Origin: CAZAOY01 sp964486925
GTDB lineage: Bacteria > Bacillota > Clostridia > Oscillospirales > Ruminococcaceae
Direction: 5' to 3'
DNA length: 32,640 nucleotides
Assembly (NCBI GenBank): GCA_964486925.1
Contig: CAZAOY010000029.1
Span: 1-32,640 of the forward strand
Part shown: positions 16,652-26,650 of the stretch, piece by piece
How positions within the stretch are numbered: position 1 is the stretch's first letter
Layout: each line of letters starts with the position of its first letter
Made by a program: the position numbers and the translations under genes
Notes under the pieces: generated by a model
Databases searched by the model: none
Seen by the model: the letters and a program-made list of their open reading frames with translations, nothing else
What the model was told of the DNA's origin: nothing

Positions 16652-19609
16652 GTGAAGAAATTTTCTTTTGCGGTTTTGCGTAAGGGTAATTTAGGTTATT
16701 TTGGCAGGCTTTTAGTAACTGTACTTGTAGTGCTTTCGATGATCTCTATAAATGTAAACGCAATTGCAGGACAAGAACCATACTATTTTGAATCGGATAA
16801 AGATAATGTAGCGATGGTTGATAGCGGAGTTAGGGTAGATGTTGCCGCTTCGGATATTAAAGCCTTAAATAATAGTGCCTCACTTGTAGACAAAGCACAG
16901 AGTGAGGGGTACACAAAAGGGGACAAGGTTTTAAAGCTTACACCGTATTCAGAGGTAGAAGCTACCGTTAATGTTCCAAAAGCGGGTGCCTACTATATCC
17001 AGTTAGATTACCTAGTGTATGAAAAGATGGTAAAAAACCTTGTATTAGCTGTTGAGGTAAATGGCGAGTTCCAGTTTTACGACAGCAGAAATATCGAGCT
17101 TTATGCGGCTTGGAAGGATAGCACCTTTGATTACAAAAAGAATGAGTTTGGAAACGACCTATACCCAGAGCCTGAAAGGGTATTTAGATGGCAGACTGCA
17201 ATCCTAAACAGTACAATTTATAATTTACCATACGGCTTTAAGTTTGACCTTAAGGCAGGGAACAATACCATCAAGCTATCCACAAATGATGTGCCTTGTC
17301 TACTAGGGCAGCTAAGTGTAATAGGTGAGCAGAAGGTTATGACATTCTCTGAGTACAAGGCTAGCGTTAAGCAGCCTAGTGATATGAAGGATGTATCACC
17401 TATTGTAATAGAGGGTGAGCACTTTGCAGAAAAGAGTGAATCCTACATAAGAGGTGATAAAGCTGATAGTCAAGACTTTACACCATTCGACCCATCAAAG
17501 AAATTAATCAACAATCTATCGGGTAACATGTGGAAGGAGCCTAACAACAGTGTAAGCTATACCTTTAACATCGATACGGCAGGGGTGTACTACATTAACG
17601 TTAAATACCTTCAAAAGCAAAAAACCAACATGCATAGCTTTAAACAGATTAAGATTGATGGTGAGTATCTGTTTGAGGAGATGAAGGAGTATCCATTCCA
17701 GTATACAAACGCAGGGGTGGAGAATGAAGTACTATCGGTAGAGGGTGAGAAGATACCGTTTTACTTTGAAAAGGGCGAGCATACCTTAACGATGTTAAGC
17801 ACCGCTTCACCAGTTTTTAGCACCTATGAAAACCTACTAAATGTAACTAAAACTATAAATGACATAGCATTACAGATTAAGGTTATTACAGGAAACAAGA
17901 GCGATAAAAACCGTGACTGGAACATCGATGAATACATCCCAACCTTAAAGGATGATCTAACTAACCTTTCAAATACCGTTATGCAGGAGTACAACAATCT
18001 GCTTTCGATGTCAAGTAAGGATAACGTTGCTTTAGTAACAAACCTAAAGATTGCAAGCAGCAGGTTAGATAACTTTAAAGAGGATTTAAACTTTTTAGTT
18101 AATAACCTTGACCAGTTTTCACAAGGAAACAATTCGGTATCGGAGTATGTATCTTTAGTGCTTCCTATCCTTCTGGAGCAACCTGTTGATATCGACCAGA
18201 TAACCATAACCCCAGATACAGAGTCTATACCAAAAGCCAGAAAAGGATTCCTAAGCTCTGCATTCAGCGAGGTAGAAAAGCTTGCATTGTCCTTCTTTAT
18301 AAAGCCGGATAACATGCAGTCTATCGATAAGGGTGAGGTTAACATCTGGGCAAACCGCTCGGTAACCCATCTTGATGTACTAAGAGAGATGGCTTATGAT
18401 TATCAAGAGAAGAACAATGTCAAGATAAATCTATCCACAATGCCTGAAGAACAAAAGCTTTTGCTTGCGGTATCCTCGGGTAAAGCGCCTGACGCGGTAA
18501 TCGGTGGTTCTAACTTTAGACCGTTTGACTTTGCGCTTCGAGGTGCGGTATACGATCTTCGTCAGTTCTCAGATTTCCCAGATGTGATAAAGTCATATCA
18601 TCCGCAGATGTTTGTGCCGTTTATTATAGAGGATTCCTGTTTTGCGCTTCCGGAAACCGCAAATTTCCAGGTTTTATACTACAGAAAAGATATAATGAAA
18701 ACTTTAAATCTTGAAGTGCCAAAGACCTGGGACGATGTACTGGATATCCTACCTACCCTATCAAGGTACGGTATGGACTTTAACACCATGATAGCTAATG
18801 TCGGCGGTATTAAGCACTTTGGTGCAACCATTCCGTTTATACAGCAGTATAACGGTAAGGTCTATGCGGAGGATGGCTCTAAGGTAATGCTAGGTGACCC
18901 AAAAACTGTAGAGGCATTTACCTTAATGACCGACCTGTATACAAAGTACAGCCTACCGGAAAGTATCCCAAACTTTTATAACAACTTTAAAAAGGGTATG
19001 ACCCCAATAGGTATCTCGGATCTTATGACCTACATCCTTTTGGTAAACGCCGCTCCTGAAATTGCAGGACAATGGGCGATAGCTCCTAGTATCGGGGTTA
19101 GGGATGAGCTTGGTGATATTAAAAACTTCCAGCCTTCGGTAAGCTCTTGTAACTTTATCCTAAAGGATGCGGCTAATCCACAACAGGCATGGGATTTTAT
19201 TAAATGGTACATGTCGGATGAGATACAAAGTAGCTACGCAAATCAGCTACAGCTTAGATACGGCCCGCAGTACATCTGGAATACTGCTAATCTAAACGCA
19301 CTAGCAAACTCAACCGCCTTTACACCAGATGATAAAAAGGTAATAATCGATCAGCTAAACAGCACAATGGAGATTCCGCGTAACCCAGCCTACTTTGCGG
19401 TAGAACGTGAACTGTCTAATGCGTGGAACAGCGTAGTTTTTGACGGTCAACCGCCAAGGACAGCGCTTGACACAGCGATAACAAAATCCAACAGAGAGAT
19501 CGTTAAAAAGCTAAAAGAGTTTGGTTACATGGACAGTAACGGCAATATGATAAAGCCGTTTCCTATGGCAGACGAGCAAAAGGTGCTTAGCTGGCAGAAT
19601 GAAAAATAG
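16652..19609 (+). CDS. carbohydrate-binding-module / solute-binding-protein fusion
   Basis: The 985-aa exported protein has an N-terminal signal segment (about 1-39, possible cleavage after AIA), two beta-sandwich modules, a helical region (about 395-545), and a C-terminal family 1 solute-binding domain (about 560-960; for example QEKNNVKINLSTMP, KAPDAVIGG, PQQAWDFIKWYMSDE). The modules (about 43-225 and 250-385) resemble CBM6/35: GAYYIQLDY and IEGEHF, GVYYINVKYL, GEHTLTML. No lipobox is seen. Ordinary binding proteins have 400-550 residues, so the CBM half is an addition that could hold long glycan at the surface. The start is GTG 16652 behind AGAGGGG. The next two genes are its likely permeases. 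Confidence 0.8.
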   Translation: MKKFSFAVLRKGNLGYFGRLLVTVLVVLSMISINVNAIAGQEPYYFESDKDNVAMVDSGVRVDVAASDIKALNNSASLVDKAQSEGYTKGDKVLKLTPYSEVEATVNVPKAGAYYIQLDYLVYEKMVKNLVLAVEVNGEFQFYDSRNIELYAAWKDSTFDYKKNEFGNDLYPEPERVFRWQTAILNSTIYNLPYGFKFDLKAGNNTIKLSTNDVPCLLGQLSVIGEQKVMTFSEYKASVKQPSDMKDVSPIVIEGEHFAEKSESYIRGDKADSQDFTPFDPSKKLINNLSGNMWKEPNNSVSYTFNIDTAGVYYINVKYLQKQKTNMHSFKQIKIDGEYLFEEMKEYPFQYTNAGVENEVLSVEGEKIPFYFEKGEHTLTMLSTASPVFSTYENLLNVTKTINDIALQIKVITGNKSDKNRDWNIDEYIPTLKDDLTNLSNTVMQEYNNLLSMSSKDNVALVTNLKIASSRLDNFKEDLNFLVNNLDQFSQGNNSVSEYVSLVLPILLEQPVDIDQITITPDTESIPKARKGFLSSAFSEVEKLALSFFIKPDNMQSIDKGEVNIWANRSVTHLDVLREMAYDYQEKNNVKINLSTMPEEQKLLLAVSSGKAPDAVIGGSNFRPFDFALRGAVYDLRQFSDFPDVIKSYHPQMFVPFIIEDSCFALPETANFQVLYYRKDIMKTLNLEVPKTWDDVLDILPTLSRYGMDFNTMIANVGGIKHFGATIPFIQQYNGKVYAEDGSKVMLGDPKTVEAFTLMTDLYTKYSLPESIPNFYNNFKKGMTPIGISDLMTYILLVNAAPEIAGQWAIAPSIGVRDELGDIKNFQPSVSSCNFILKDAANPQQAWDFIKWYMSDEIQSSYANQLQLRYGPQYIWNTANLNALANSTAFTPDDKKVIIDQLNSTMEIPRNPAYFAVERELSNAWNSVVFDGQPPRTALDTAITKSNREIVKKLKEFGYMDSNGNMIKPFPMADEQKVLSWQNEK

Positions 19610-19648
19610 TTTACTATTACTATCAATTTAGTGTAAGGAGGGATAGAG

Positions 19649-20545
19649 TTGAACACCCTTAGAAAGAAAAGATTAGACATTACCACGCCGCTTTTATTAG
19701 GGCCGTATGTTATAATGTTTTTGTTTTTCATAGCATTACCTGTATTTTTAGCTATACTACTAAGCTTTTCATACTTTAATACAGTAGAGTTTCCAAAATT
19801 TACAGGGTTATCAAACTACATAATCATACTAACTCAGGATCAGGTCTTTATTAAAAGCGTTCTGCCAAATACCATTAAATTTGCATTAATAGTAGGACCA
19901 TTAGGGTATATACTGCAATTTCTATTGGCATGGGCATTAGCGCAGATAACCAAAGGACCTAGAACTATACTAGCGCTAGTATTCTACTCACCATCAATGA
20001 CAACAGGTGTTACCACCGCAGTTATATGGAAGATTATCTTCTCTGGTGACCAGTACGGATACCTAAACTACATCTTTATGAGGTTAAATCTTATAGAAAA
20101 GCCGATACAATGGCTACAACAGCCGGAGTATATCCTACCAATTATGATATTCGTAACCCTATGGGGGAGCATGGGTGTAGGATTCTTGGCTATGCTTTCG
20201 GGGATTATGAACATCGACCCTGAGATATACGAAGCGGGATATATCGATGGTATCAAAAACCGTTTCCAGGAGATTGTCCATATAACTATACCATCCATGC
20301 GTCCGCAGATGCTGTTTGGTGCTGTAATGGCGATTGTTAACACCTTCTCGACCGGACAGATTGGTGTTGACCTTACAGGTACTAACCCAACCCCTCAATA
20401 TGCGGGTTCTACACTGGTAACCCATATCGAGGACAACGGATTTTTACGTTATGACATGGGTTATGCGGCGGCACTATCGGTTGTACTGCTTTTGATAATC
20501 TATATTATTTCAAGAGCATCCAACAAGATGTTTGGTGATGATTAG
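19649..20545 (+). CDS. sugar ABC transporter permease, MalF-like (pair 1)
   Basis: A 298-aa integral membrane protein with about six helices and the CUT1 EAA loop at 195-201 (EAGYIDG, then a IPSMRP end) that docks the ATPase. A TTG start at 19649 is chosen because AAGGAGGG ends seven bases before it. It follows the CBM/binding-protein fusion by 39 bp and pairs with the next permease. No ATP-binding subunit is encoded here; a shared MsmX-type ATPase elsewhere is the usual arrangement in Firmicutes. Confidence 0.88.
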   Translation: MNTLRKKRLDITTPLLLGPYVIMFLFFIALPVFLAILLSFSYFNTVEFPKFTGLSNYIIILTQDQVFIKSVLPNTIKFALIVGPLGYILQFLLAWALAQITKGPRTILALVFYSPSMTTGVTTAVIWKIIFSGDQYGYLNYIFMRLNLIEKPIQWLQQPEYILPIMIFVTLWGSMGVGFLAMLSGIMNIDPEIYEAGYIDGIKNRFQEIVHITIPSMRPQMLFGAVMAIVNTFSTGQIGVDLTGTNPTPQYAGSTLVTHIEDNGFLRYDMGYAAALSVVLLLIIYIISRASNKMFGDD

Positions 20546-20562
20546 GATAAGGAGGATAGGTT

Positions 20563-21435
20563 ATGAGTTACCAGGGAACCAAGATGAATCCATCTAAGTT
20601 TGACAAAAGTCAGCTTAAGTTTTATGCAGTGTTAATCCCCTTAGGGATCTTTATGGCACTACCTATAGTATACATTTTCTCAACGGCGTTTAAACCGTTA
20701 AACGAGCTGTTTGCATTCCCACCCGCTTTCTTTGTAAGACGTCCGACGCTTGAAAATTTTTCGGATATCTTTTATGTTATGGGCTCGTCGGGGATACCGT
20801 TCTCCAGATATCTGTTAAACAGTGTTACATCTTCAGGGTTAATCGTTATAATCTCGGTAATTATCTCGCTTTGCGGGGGATATGTCCTTTCTAAAAAGAA
20901 CTTTAGAGGTAAGAACACCTTATTTGCGATTAACACCCTAGCCTTAATGTTTGTGCCGGCGGCGGTAAAGATTCCGCGGTATCTAATAATGGAGAAGGCG
21001 AACCTGTTAAACAGCTTCTTCTCGCTTGTACTGCCGCTTGTGGCGATGCCTGTTGGACTTTTCTTAGTAAAGCAGTTTATCGATCAGCTTCCAAACCCGT
21101 TAATAGAGGCGGCATATATCGACGGTGCAACCGATATTAGGATTGTTTTCCAGATTGTTTATCCAATTGTAAAACCGGCTCTTATTACCGTTGCTATCCT
21201 AGCTTTCCAATTAAGCTGGAACTCACCGGACGCTTCAACACTTTATGTAAATGATGATTCCCTTAAGACATTCGCTTTCTATATGACAGCGCTTACAACA
21301 GCGGTAGGTAACAATGTAGCAGGGCAGGGGCTAGCCGCCGCCGCTTCGTTAATGCTATTTGTGCCTAACCTAGTTATCTTTATCTTTATGCAGAGCAAGG
21401 TACTAAACACTATGGCTCATGCGGGTATAAAATAG
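20563..21435 (+). CDS. carbohydrate ABC transporter permease, MalG-like (pair 1)
   Basis: A 290-aa membrane protein with about six helices and a canonical EAA loop (EAAYIDGA, 182-189). It starts 17 bp after its MalF-like partner with AAGGAGG in front. Together they form the membrane channel for the upstream binding protein. The signature FSTAFKPLNELFAFPP after helix 1 is typical of MalG-type permeases. Confidence 0.88.
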   Translation: MSYQGTKMNPSKFDKSQLKFYAVLIPLGIFMALPIVYIFSTAFKPLNELFAFPPAFFVRRPTLENFSDIFYVMGSSGIPFSRYLLNSVTSSGLIVIISVIISLCGGYVLSKKNFRGKNTLFAINTLALMFVPAAVKIPRYLIMEKANLLNSFFSLVLPLVAMPVGLFLVKQFIDQLPNPLIEAAYIDGATDIRIVFQIVYPIVKPALITVAILAFQLSWNSPDASTLYVNDDSLKTFAFYMTALTTAVGNNVAGQGLAAAASLMLFVPNLVIFIFMQSKVLNTMAHAGIK

Positions 21436-21492
21436 CTGTCGGTCTTGGTAATTTACCAAAGAAAATTTTATGAAAGGAATGTATATGCGGGT

Positions 21493-23526
21493 ATGAAAAA
21501 GGTAAGCAGAGCTGTAGTTATAGTTTTAATAGCTATAAGCATAAGTGTAATATCTAGCTTTTCGGTTTATGCGCAGACAAATACAGGATCTACCAGCTAT
21601 ACCGTTACGCTATCAATAAATGGAGATAAGGTAGTATCGCAGGATGCGTATCTGCCAAGCTCTACATTTTTAAACCTAGGCTTAAATAACCCACAGGATC
21701 TGTATGTAGAGGACGATACTATGTATGTCGCCGATACCGGATCTAAACGTGTAGTTAGGGTTGAACTTAACTCTAATCTGGTAACCGAGATTGGTGTGGG
21801 TATACTAGAAGAGCCTAGAGGGGTTAGTGCCGATAAGGACGGGAACATCTACGTTGCCGATGCGGGCACAAACAAAGCCTACAGATTTAACAAGGACGGG
21901 TCATTAGACTTTACCTTTGAGAAACCAACCTCACCGGCATTCGGCAAGACTAGCGGGTATAAGCCCGTTAAGATTGCGCCGGCAGTTGCGGGAGGGGCGT
22001 ACATAATTAGTGAAGGTGCTAATGCAGGGTTACTGTATCTAAATGGTGAAGGGGAGTTTTTAGGATACTTTGCTTCAAATGAGGTAGAGATGAGCATTAT
22101 CGAGAAGATAATCGACTCTGTCCTAACCGAACAGCAAAAGAGCATGTTCTTTAAGCTTTCGCCTCCTTCCTTCGGTAACCTATTTAGGGGTGACGACGGA
22201 CTTGTATACACCATTAACATGGGTAGGAATGCAAGGATTAAAAAGCACAGCATAAATGGTCTTAATATGTTCTCAAAGATTCGCAGTATGCCTCAGATTA
22301 ACGAGCCGGCGGATATACATGTCACAAAGGACGGACGGATGTTTATCGTTGACATGGCGGGGATAATTACCGAGGTAACCCCTGATGGATATCTGCTTTG
22401 TGCATTTGGCGGAAGCGACAGAGGTGCTGATACTGCGGGGTTATTTAACACTCCATCGGGTATTGGGGTAGACAGCAAGAACAACATCTATGTCCTAGAC
22501 AAGGATAAGAATAACATTTCGGTCTTTAGCCCGACACCTGTTCAAAACTCAATACATAAATCCATGGAATACTATCAGCAGGGTCTGTATGACCAGAGCC
22601 AGCAGGAGCTACAGACTGTACTAAAGCTAAACAACACCTCCTTCTTTGGCCATGTGTACAGCGCAAAGAACAGTATGCAGACAGGGGATTACGAAGGTGC
22701 GGCAGAGCATTTTAAAATTGCTAACGTAAAAGAGGACTACTCCGACGCATACTGGGAGATTAGAAACATCTGGTTACAAAACAATCTAGTCTGGATTATA
22801 CTACTACTAGTTTTGATCTATGCGGCATATGCAATTATTAAGGCGGTAGATAAGAAGAACCATATGTTAGCGCCGGTACGTAAGGCTATTAAAACAGCTA
22901 CAGACAACAAGTTTATCTATGACGTTAAACGTATGGGGTACTCGCTAATGCACCCAATGGACAACGCATACGACGTTAAGGTGGGGACTGTTGGAAGCTA
23001 TAATATTGCTACTACTATATATATAGTAATGTTTATACTGCTTGTACTCTATCAGGTAGCAACAGGATTTATCTTTGCAGTGGATATAACCGAATATTCG
23101 GTGCTTAATGTATTTGCGGTATGCTTTTCATTGCTAACGTTGTTCCTAGTTGGAAACTATCTGATTAGCTCAATAAATGACGGGCGGGGAAACTTTAGAA
23201 GCATATATATTAACATGGCGTACAGCATGTCACCTCTGTTACTATTCATGCCGATACTTATAATTGTTTCAAACTTTGCAACCAGTGATGAGAAGTTCTT
23301 TATCGATACTGCTGTTCTTATACTGCTAGCATGGAGCTTAATAAATGCATTTGTAGGACTTCTTGAGATACACGATTATACCTTCGGCGGTGTGGTTAAG
23401 AATGTTTTACTAACACTTGCGTTTATTGGTATCGCAATACTTGCTTTATCGGTTGGATATCTATTAATTAAGCAGATATTTATGTTTGTCTACGAAATTT
23501 TTGTGGAGGTGAGATTGCGTGTCTAG
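21493..23526 (+). CDS. NHL-repeat / Yip1 domain membrane protein
   Basis: This 677-aa protein has a signal peptide (MKKVSRAVVIVLIAISIS, ending near VYA), an outside beta-propeller of NHL-type repeats (for example NIYVADAGTNKAYRFNKDG, MFIVDMAG, NIYVLDKDKNNISVFSP; about 50-345), a TPR-like helical stretch (350-420), one membrane helix at about 432-450, and a C-terminal multi-helix Yip1 domain (about 500-677). Its role is unknown: the propeller could bind glycan or protein while Yip1 anchors it. ATG 21493 starts the signal peptide directly; TTG 21445 has no ribosome binding site. It lies 57 bp after the permease and overlaps the DUF5696 gene by 8 bp, so translation of the two is coupled. Confidence 0.75.
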   Translation: MKKVSRAVVIVLIAISISVISSFSVYAQTNTGSTSYTVTLSINGDKVVSQDAYLPSSTFLNLGLNNPQDLYVEDDTMYVADTGSKRVVRVELNSNLVTEIGVGILEEPRGVSADKDGNIYVADAGTNKAYRFNKDGSLDFTFEKPTSPAFGKTSGYKPVKIAPAVAGGAYIISEGANAGLLYLNGEGEFLGYFASNEVEMSIIEKIIDSVLTEQQKSMFFKLSPPSFGNLFRGDDGLVYTINMGRNARIKKHSINGLNMFSKIRSMPQINEPADIHVTKDGRMFIVDMAGIITEVTPDGYLLCAFGGSDRGADTAGLFNTPSGIGVDSKNNIYVLDKDKNNISVFSPTPVQNSIHKSMEYYQQGLYDQSQQELQTVLKLNNTSFFGHVYSAKNSMQTGDYEGAAEHFKIANVKEDYSDAYWEIRNIWLQNNLVWIILLLVLIYAAYAIIKAVDKKNHMLAPVRKAIKTATDNKFIYDVKRMGYSLMHPMDNAYDVKVGTVGSYNIATTIYIVMFILLVLYQVATGFIFAVDITEYSVLNVFAVCFSLLTLFLVGNYLISSINDGRGNFRSIYINMAYSMSPLLLFMPILIIVSNFATSDEKFFIDTAVLILLAWSLINAFVGLLEIHDYTFGGVVKNVLLTLAFIGIAILALSVGYLLIKQIFMFVYEIFVEVRLRV

Positions 23527-25747
23527 TAGGTTTAAGATGAGAACGATTCTATCGGTGTTAGTCTGTGTTATGCTAGTTTTTGGAACTGCTAACGCTAGTG
23601 CCCAAAGCAGTGCTCTAGGTGTTGCTGTAAGCTCGGTGCTACCGACCAAGGATAACACTAATGTTGCACAGGGGATACATACGATTGCTCCTCAAGATGA
23701 GTTGATTGCACAAAACAATGCTCTTGAAATGTACCTTAATGTAAGAGATTTTGTACTAAAGATTAAAAACAAGAAAACGGGTTATGTCTTTAGCAGTTCG
23801 GTTAAAAAGGATATGATGCAGGGGATGAGCACAGAATGGCAAAGGCTAAGCCAGTCTATGCTTTCGATGGATTTCATATCACCAAACGGCGCAGAGAAGC
23901 GTAGTGCACTAAAACACGCTACCGCTAAAAAACCTGTAATAACCAAAAAGAGCGACGGGTTTGTTGCGACCGTAAACTTCTTTGAAGCAAAGATAACCCT
24001 TGATATGGAGGTTACACTAACCGATAAGGGGTTTAAGGTAGATATACCTGATGACAAGATTGTTTCGGATAAGGGAAATGTAATAAGCAAGCTTATGATA
24101 CTTCCGTTTTTTGGAAATGCGTACTCCGACACCATTCCGGGGTATATGTTTGTGCCGGACGGTAGCGGGGCTTTGATGGATTACAGTATACCTAGGATGT
24201 ATAACCAGTCCTATGTTAAGCGTGTCTACGGAAAGGATATATCGGTAATACGTGAAGCCGAGATGAATGATGTATCCTCAATCCCAGTAGAACAGAGCAG
24301 TATAACCATGCCGGTATTTGGTGCGGTACATGGGGTACGTCAGAATGGGTTTGTGGGTATTATAAATAGTGGTGACGCTTACTGTGAGATAAACGCCTCA
24401 CCGGCGGGTGTTATTGTGGATTACTCATGGATAGCTCCTAGCTTTATCTACAACCAGCTATACTGGCAGCCATCAGGAAAAGGTCAGGGCTTTAATACTG
24501 TACAGACCACCCAGAATGTAGTAAATCCGCAGGTTGAGTATGTTTTACTTAGCGGTGATGACGCTACATATGTAGGGATGGCTAAGGAATACAAAAGCAG
24601 ACTTACCCTAAATGGCAGGGCTGATTTATCAGCTGATAAATCAGCGGATATACCTATTAAGCTAGACGCCTTAATGGCAGAGCCTACTAAATCGCTGTTT
24701 GGTACAACACCACAGGTAATGACTAAGATGTCGGATATTAACTCCTGGGTGGATGTGCTGTCACAGGGTGGGGTTAAGAACAACATACTAACACTAATGG
24801 GCTTTGAGAAGAAGGGCGCTAGCGGACATACTATCGGTAACTTTGATATCGAGGGCAGGATAGGTAATAGCAATGAGCTGAAAAACCTAGAACAAAAGCT
24901 AGGCAGTAGTGGATACAAGCTATACCTTCAAAGTGATATTACAAAAGGATACATGCAACAGGTTAGCAAGACACAGCTACGGTATGGTATGGATACGGCG
25001 GTAACCTCTATCGTTAAGGCGGCAAAGCTGTTTAATGAAACGGTATTTGTTAAGGATGAGGCAATCGCACAACATGCTAAAAAGCTGACAGAGCTAGGTT
25101 ACAACCTATCAATTCCAAGTCTTGCGGTTAATCTGTATTCCGATAACAACAGAAGGCAGGCGGTTGATAGATACACTACCATGCAGAATGCTGTTTCGGT
25201 GCTAAAGGATATTACTACGGCAAAGTCTGATGTTATACTCCAAGACCCTAATGCATACGCACTACGCTACGCTACAGCTATCTATGATACCCCGACAAAT
25301 CATTCACAGCTTATGTACTTTACCCAAGCTGTTCCGTTTAAACAGATTGTACTAAGCGGCAGTGTGGATTGTTTTTCAAGCTATCTAAACTATGGAACTA
25401 ACTCTATAGAGGATATGTTAAGGCTAATCGACTACAACACCTATCCGTCTTACATCCTAACACAGGAGTATTCAAACAAGCTATCTAAGACAAACATGGA
25501 TAACATCTATTCCTCTCGTTTTGATGACCTAAGTATGTTTATAAACGAAAACTACAACTACCTAAACGGTATTCTATCACAGGTTAGGGGATGTAGCGTG
25601 GTTGATAGGTTATCTGTTCAAGACGGCGTTTCGATTACTAAATATTCAAACGGTAAGACTATAGCTGTAAACTATTCAGATAGTAATGCAAGATATCTAA
25701 CACATACCTTAGCACCAAAATCAGCAGTAGTGGTTGAGGGGGTATAG
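23519..25747 (+). CDS. exported DUF5696 domain protein, possible glycoside hydrolase
   Basis: The 742-aa product starts with a signal peptide (to about residue 29, cleavage after ASA). A beta-sandwich follows, with LEMYLNVRDFVLKIKNKKTGY like a mutarotase-type domain. A central part reads like a TIM barrel (about 380-660) with DVILQDPNAYALRYA, VPFKQIVLSGSV near 605 and a small C-terminal beta domain (ISVKYSNGKT-like end). This order is that of several glycosidase families, and DUF5696 is a family without a known activity. GTG 23519 follows GGAGGTG. The gene sits inside the transporter operon, coupled to the NHL/Yip1 gene. A surface enzyme or chaperone for beta-1,2-glucan is the best inference; catalytic residues cannot be assigned from one sequence. 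Confidence 0.7.
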   Translation: MSSRFKMRTILSVLVCVMLVFGTANASAQSSALGVAVSSVLPTKDNTNVAQGIHTIAPQDELIAQNNALEMYLNVRDFVLKIKNKKTGYVFSSSVKKDMMQGMSTEWQRLSQSMLSMDFISPNGAEKRSALKHATAKKPVITKKSDGFVATVNFFEAKITLDMEVTLTDKGFKVDIPDDKIVSDKGNVISKLMILPFFGNAYSDTIPGYMFVPDGSGALMDYSIPRMYNQSYVKRVYGKDISVIREAEMNDVSSIPVEQSSITMPVFGAVHGVRQNGFVGIINSGDAYCEINASPAGVIVDYSWIAPSFIYNQLYWQPSGKGQGFNTVQTTQNVVNPQVEYVLLSGDDATYVGMAKEYKSRLTLNGRADLSADKSADIPIKLDALMAEPTKSLFGTTPQVMTKMSDINSWVDVLSQGGVKNNILTLMGFEKKGASGHTIGNFDIEGRIGNSNELKNLEQKLGSSGYKLYLQSDITKGYMQQVSKTQLRYGMDTAVTSIVKAAKLFNETVFVKDEAIAQHAKKLTELGYNLSIPSLAVNLYSDNNRRQAVDRYTTMQNAVSVLKDITTAKSDVILQDPNAYALRYATAIYDTPTNHSQLMYFTQAVPFKQIVLSGSVDCFSSYLNYGTNSIEDMLRLIDYNTYPSYILTQEYSNKLSKTNMDNIYSSRFDDLSMFINENYNYLNGILSQVRGCSVVDRLSVQDGVSITKYSNGKTIAVNYSDSNARYLTHTLAPKSAVVVEGV

Positions 25748-25750
25748 AAG

Positions 25751-26650
25751 ATGAAGAAGATGAAATACTCAACAAAGCAAAAGTTAGTAGGGTTAGCATT
25801 TGTATCACCTTGGATTATTGGATTTTTGGTGTTTACGCTACTACCGTTCTTCCAGACCATACAGTACAGCTTTAGCACCGTTAGGTTTCTACCGGAAGGG
25901 ATAGCGCTAGACAGTGTAGGCTTTGATAACTTTGTTAAGGTACTGCTTGTAGACCCCGACTTCTTGCTAAAGCTACCAGACTACGCAATGCAGATATTTA
26001 TATTTGTACCGATGGTTGTAATCCTCTCGATAATTATAGCTTTGCTACTTAATACCCCTATTAAGGCAAAGCGGGTCTTTAGAGCGATCTACTTCCTACC
26101 GGTAATACTAATGAGCGGTCCGGTTATCGAAAACCTAATGAAGCTTAACGTTACAAAGCTAGTTGGGGTAGATTCCTTCTTTGTGTATGAATTTATCGCA
26201 AAAAGCTTCCCTAGCGCTGTAGCTATGCCGATACTTTATGTGTTTCAGAACGTTGTACTGTTCCTGTGGTTTTCAGGGGTGCAGATACTTATATTCCTGT
26301 CAGCGCTACAAAAGAATGACAAGAGCACCTATGAAGCGGCAAGGGTGGACGGTGCTTCAACCTGGCAACAGTTTTGGAAGATTACACTACCTATTATAAA
26401 GCCGTTTATCTTCCTAAATCTAATCTATACAATAGTTGATGTATCAAATTCGGCGGTGAACCCGTTTATCTCTATTATTAAGAAGGCGATGTTTAACGGA
26501 CAGAAGGGATTTGGATTTTCAGCGGCGGCAACATGGCTTTATTTCTTCTTAATATTAATAGCGGTTATCATTGCTTATCTGCTGTTAGGTAGAGGTGATA
26601 AACAGCCACAGTATCAGCAAAAACAAAAGACAGGAGGAAAGATAAAATAA
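25751..26650 (+). CDS. sugar ABC transporter permease, MalF/LplB-like (pair 2)
   Basis: A 299-aa membrane protein with about six helices and an EAA loop at 195-202 (EAARVDGA, then KITLPIIKP). It starts three bases after the DUF5696 stop. It is clearly different in sequence from the first MalF-like permease, so the locus encodes two separate import channels. The C-terminal tail is Gln/Lys-rich. Its partner starts at the last base of its stop codon. Confidence 0.88.
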   Translation: MKKMKYSTKQKLVGLAFVSPWIIGFLVFTLLPFFQTIQYSFSTVRFLPEGIALDSVGFDNFVKVLLVDPDFLLKLPDYAMQIFIFVPMVVILSIIIALLLNTPIKAKRVFRAIYFLPVILMSGPVIENLMKLNVTKLVGVDSFFVYEFIAKSFPSAVAMPILYVFQNVVLFLWFSGVQILIFLSALQKNDKSTYEAARVDGASTWQQFWKITLPIIKPFIFLNLIYTIVDVSNSAVNPFISIIKKAMFNGQKGFGFSAAATWLYFFLILIAVIIAYLLLGRGDKQPQYQQKQKTGGKIK

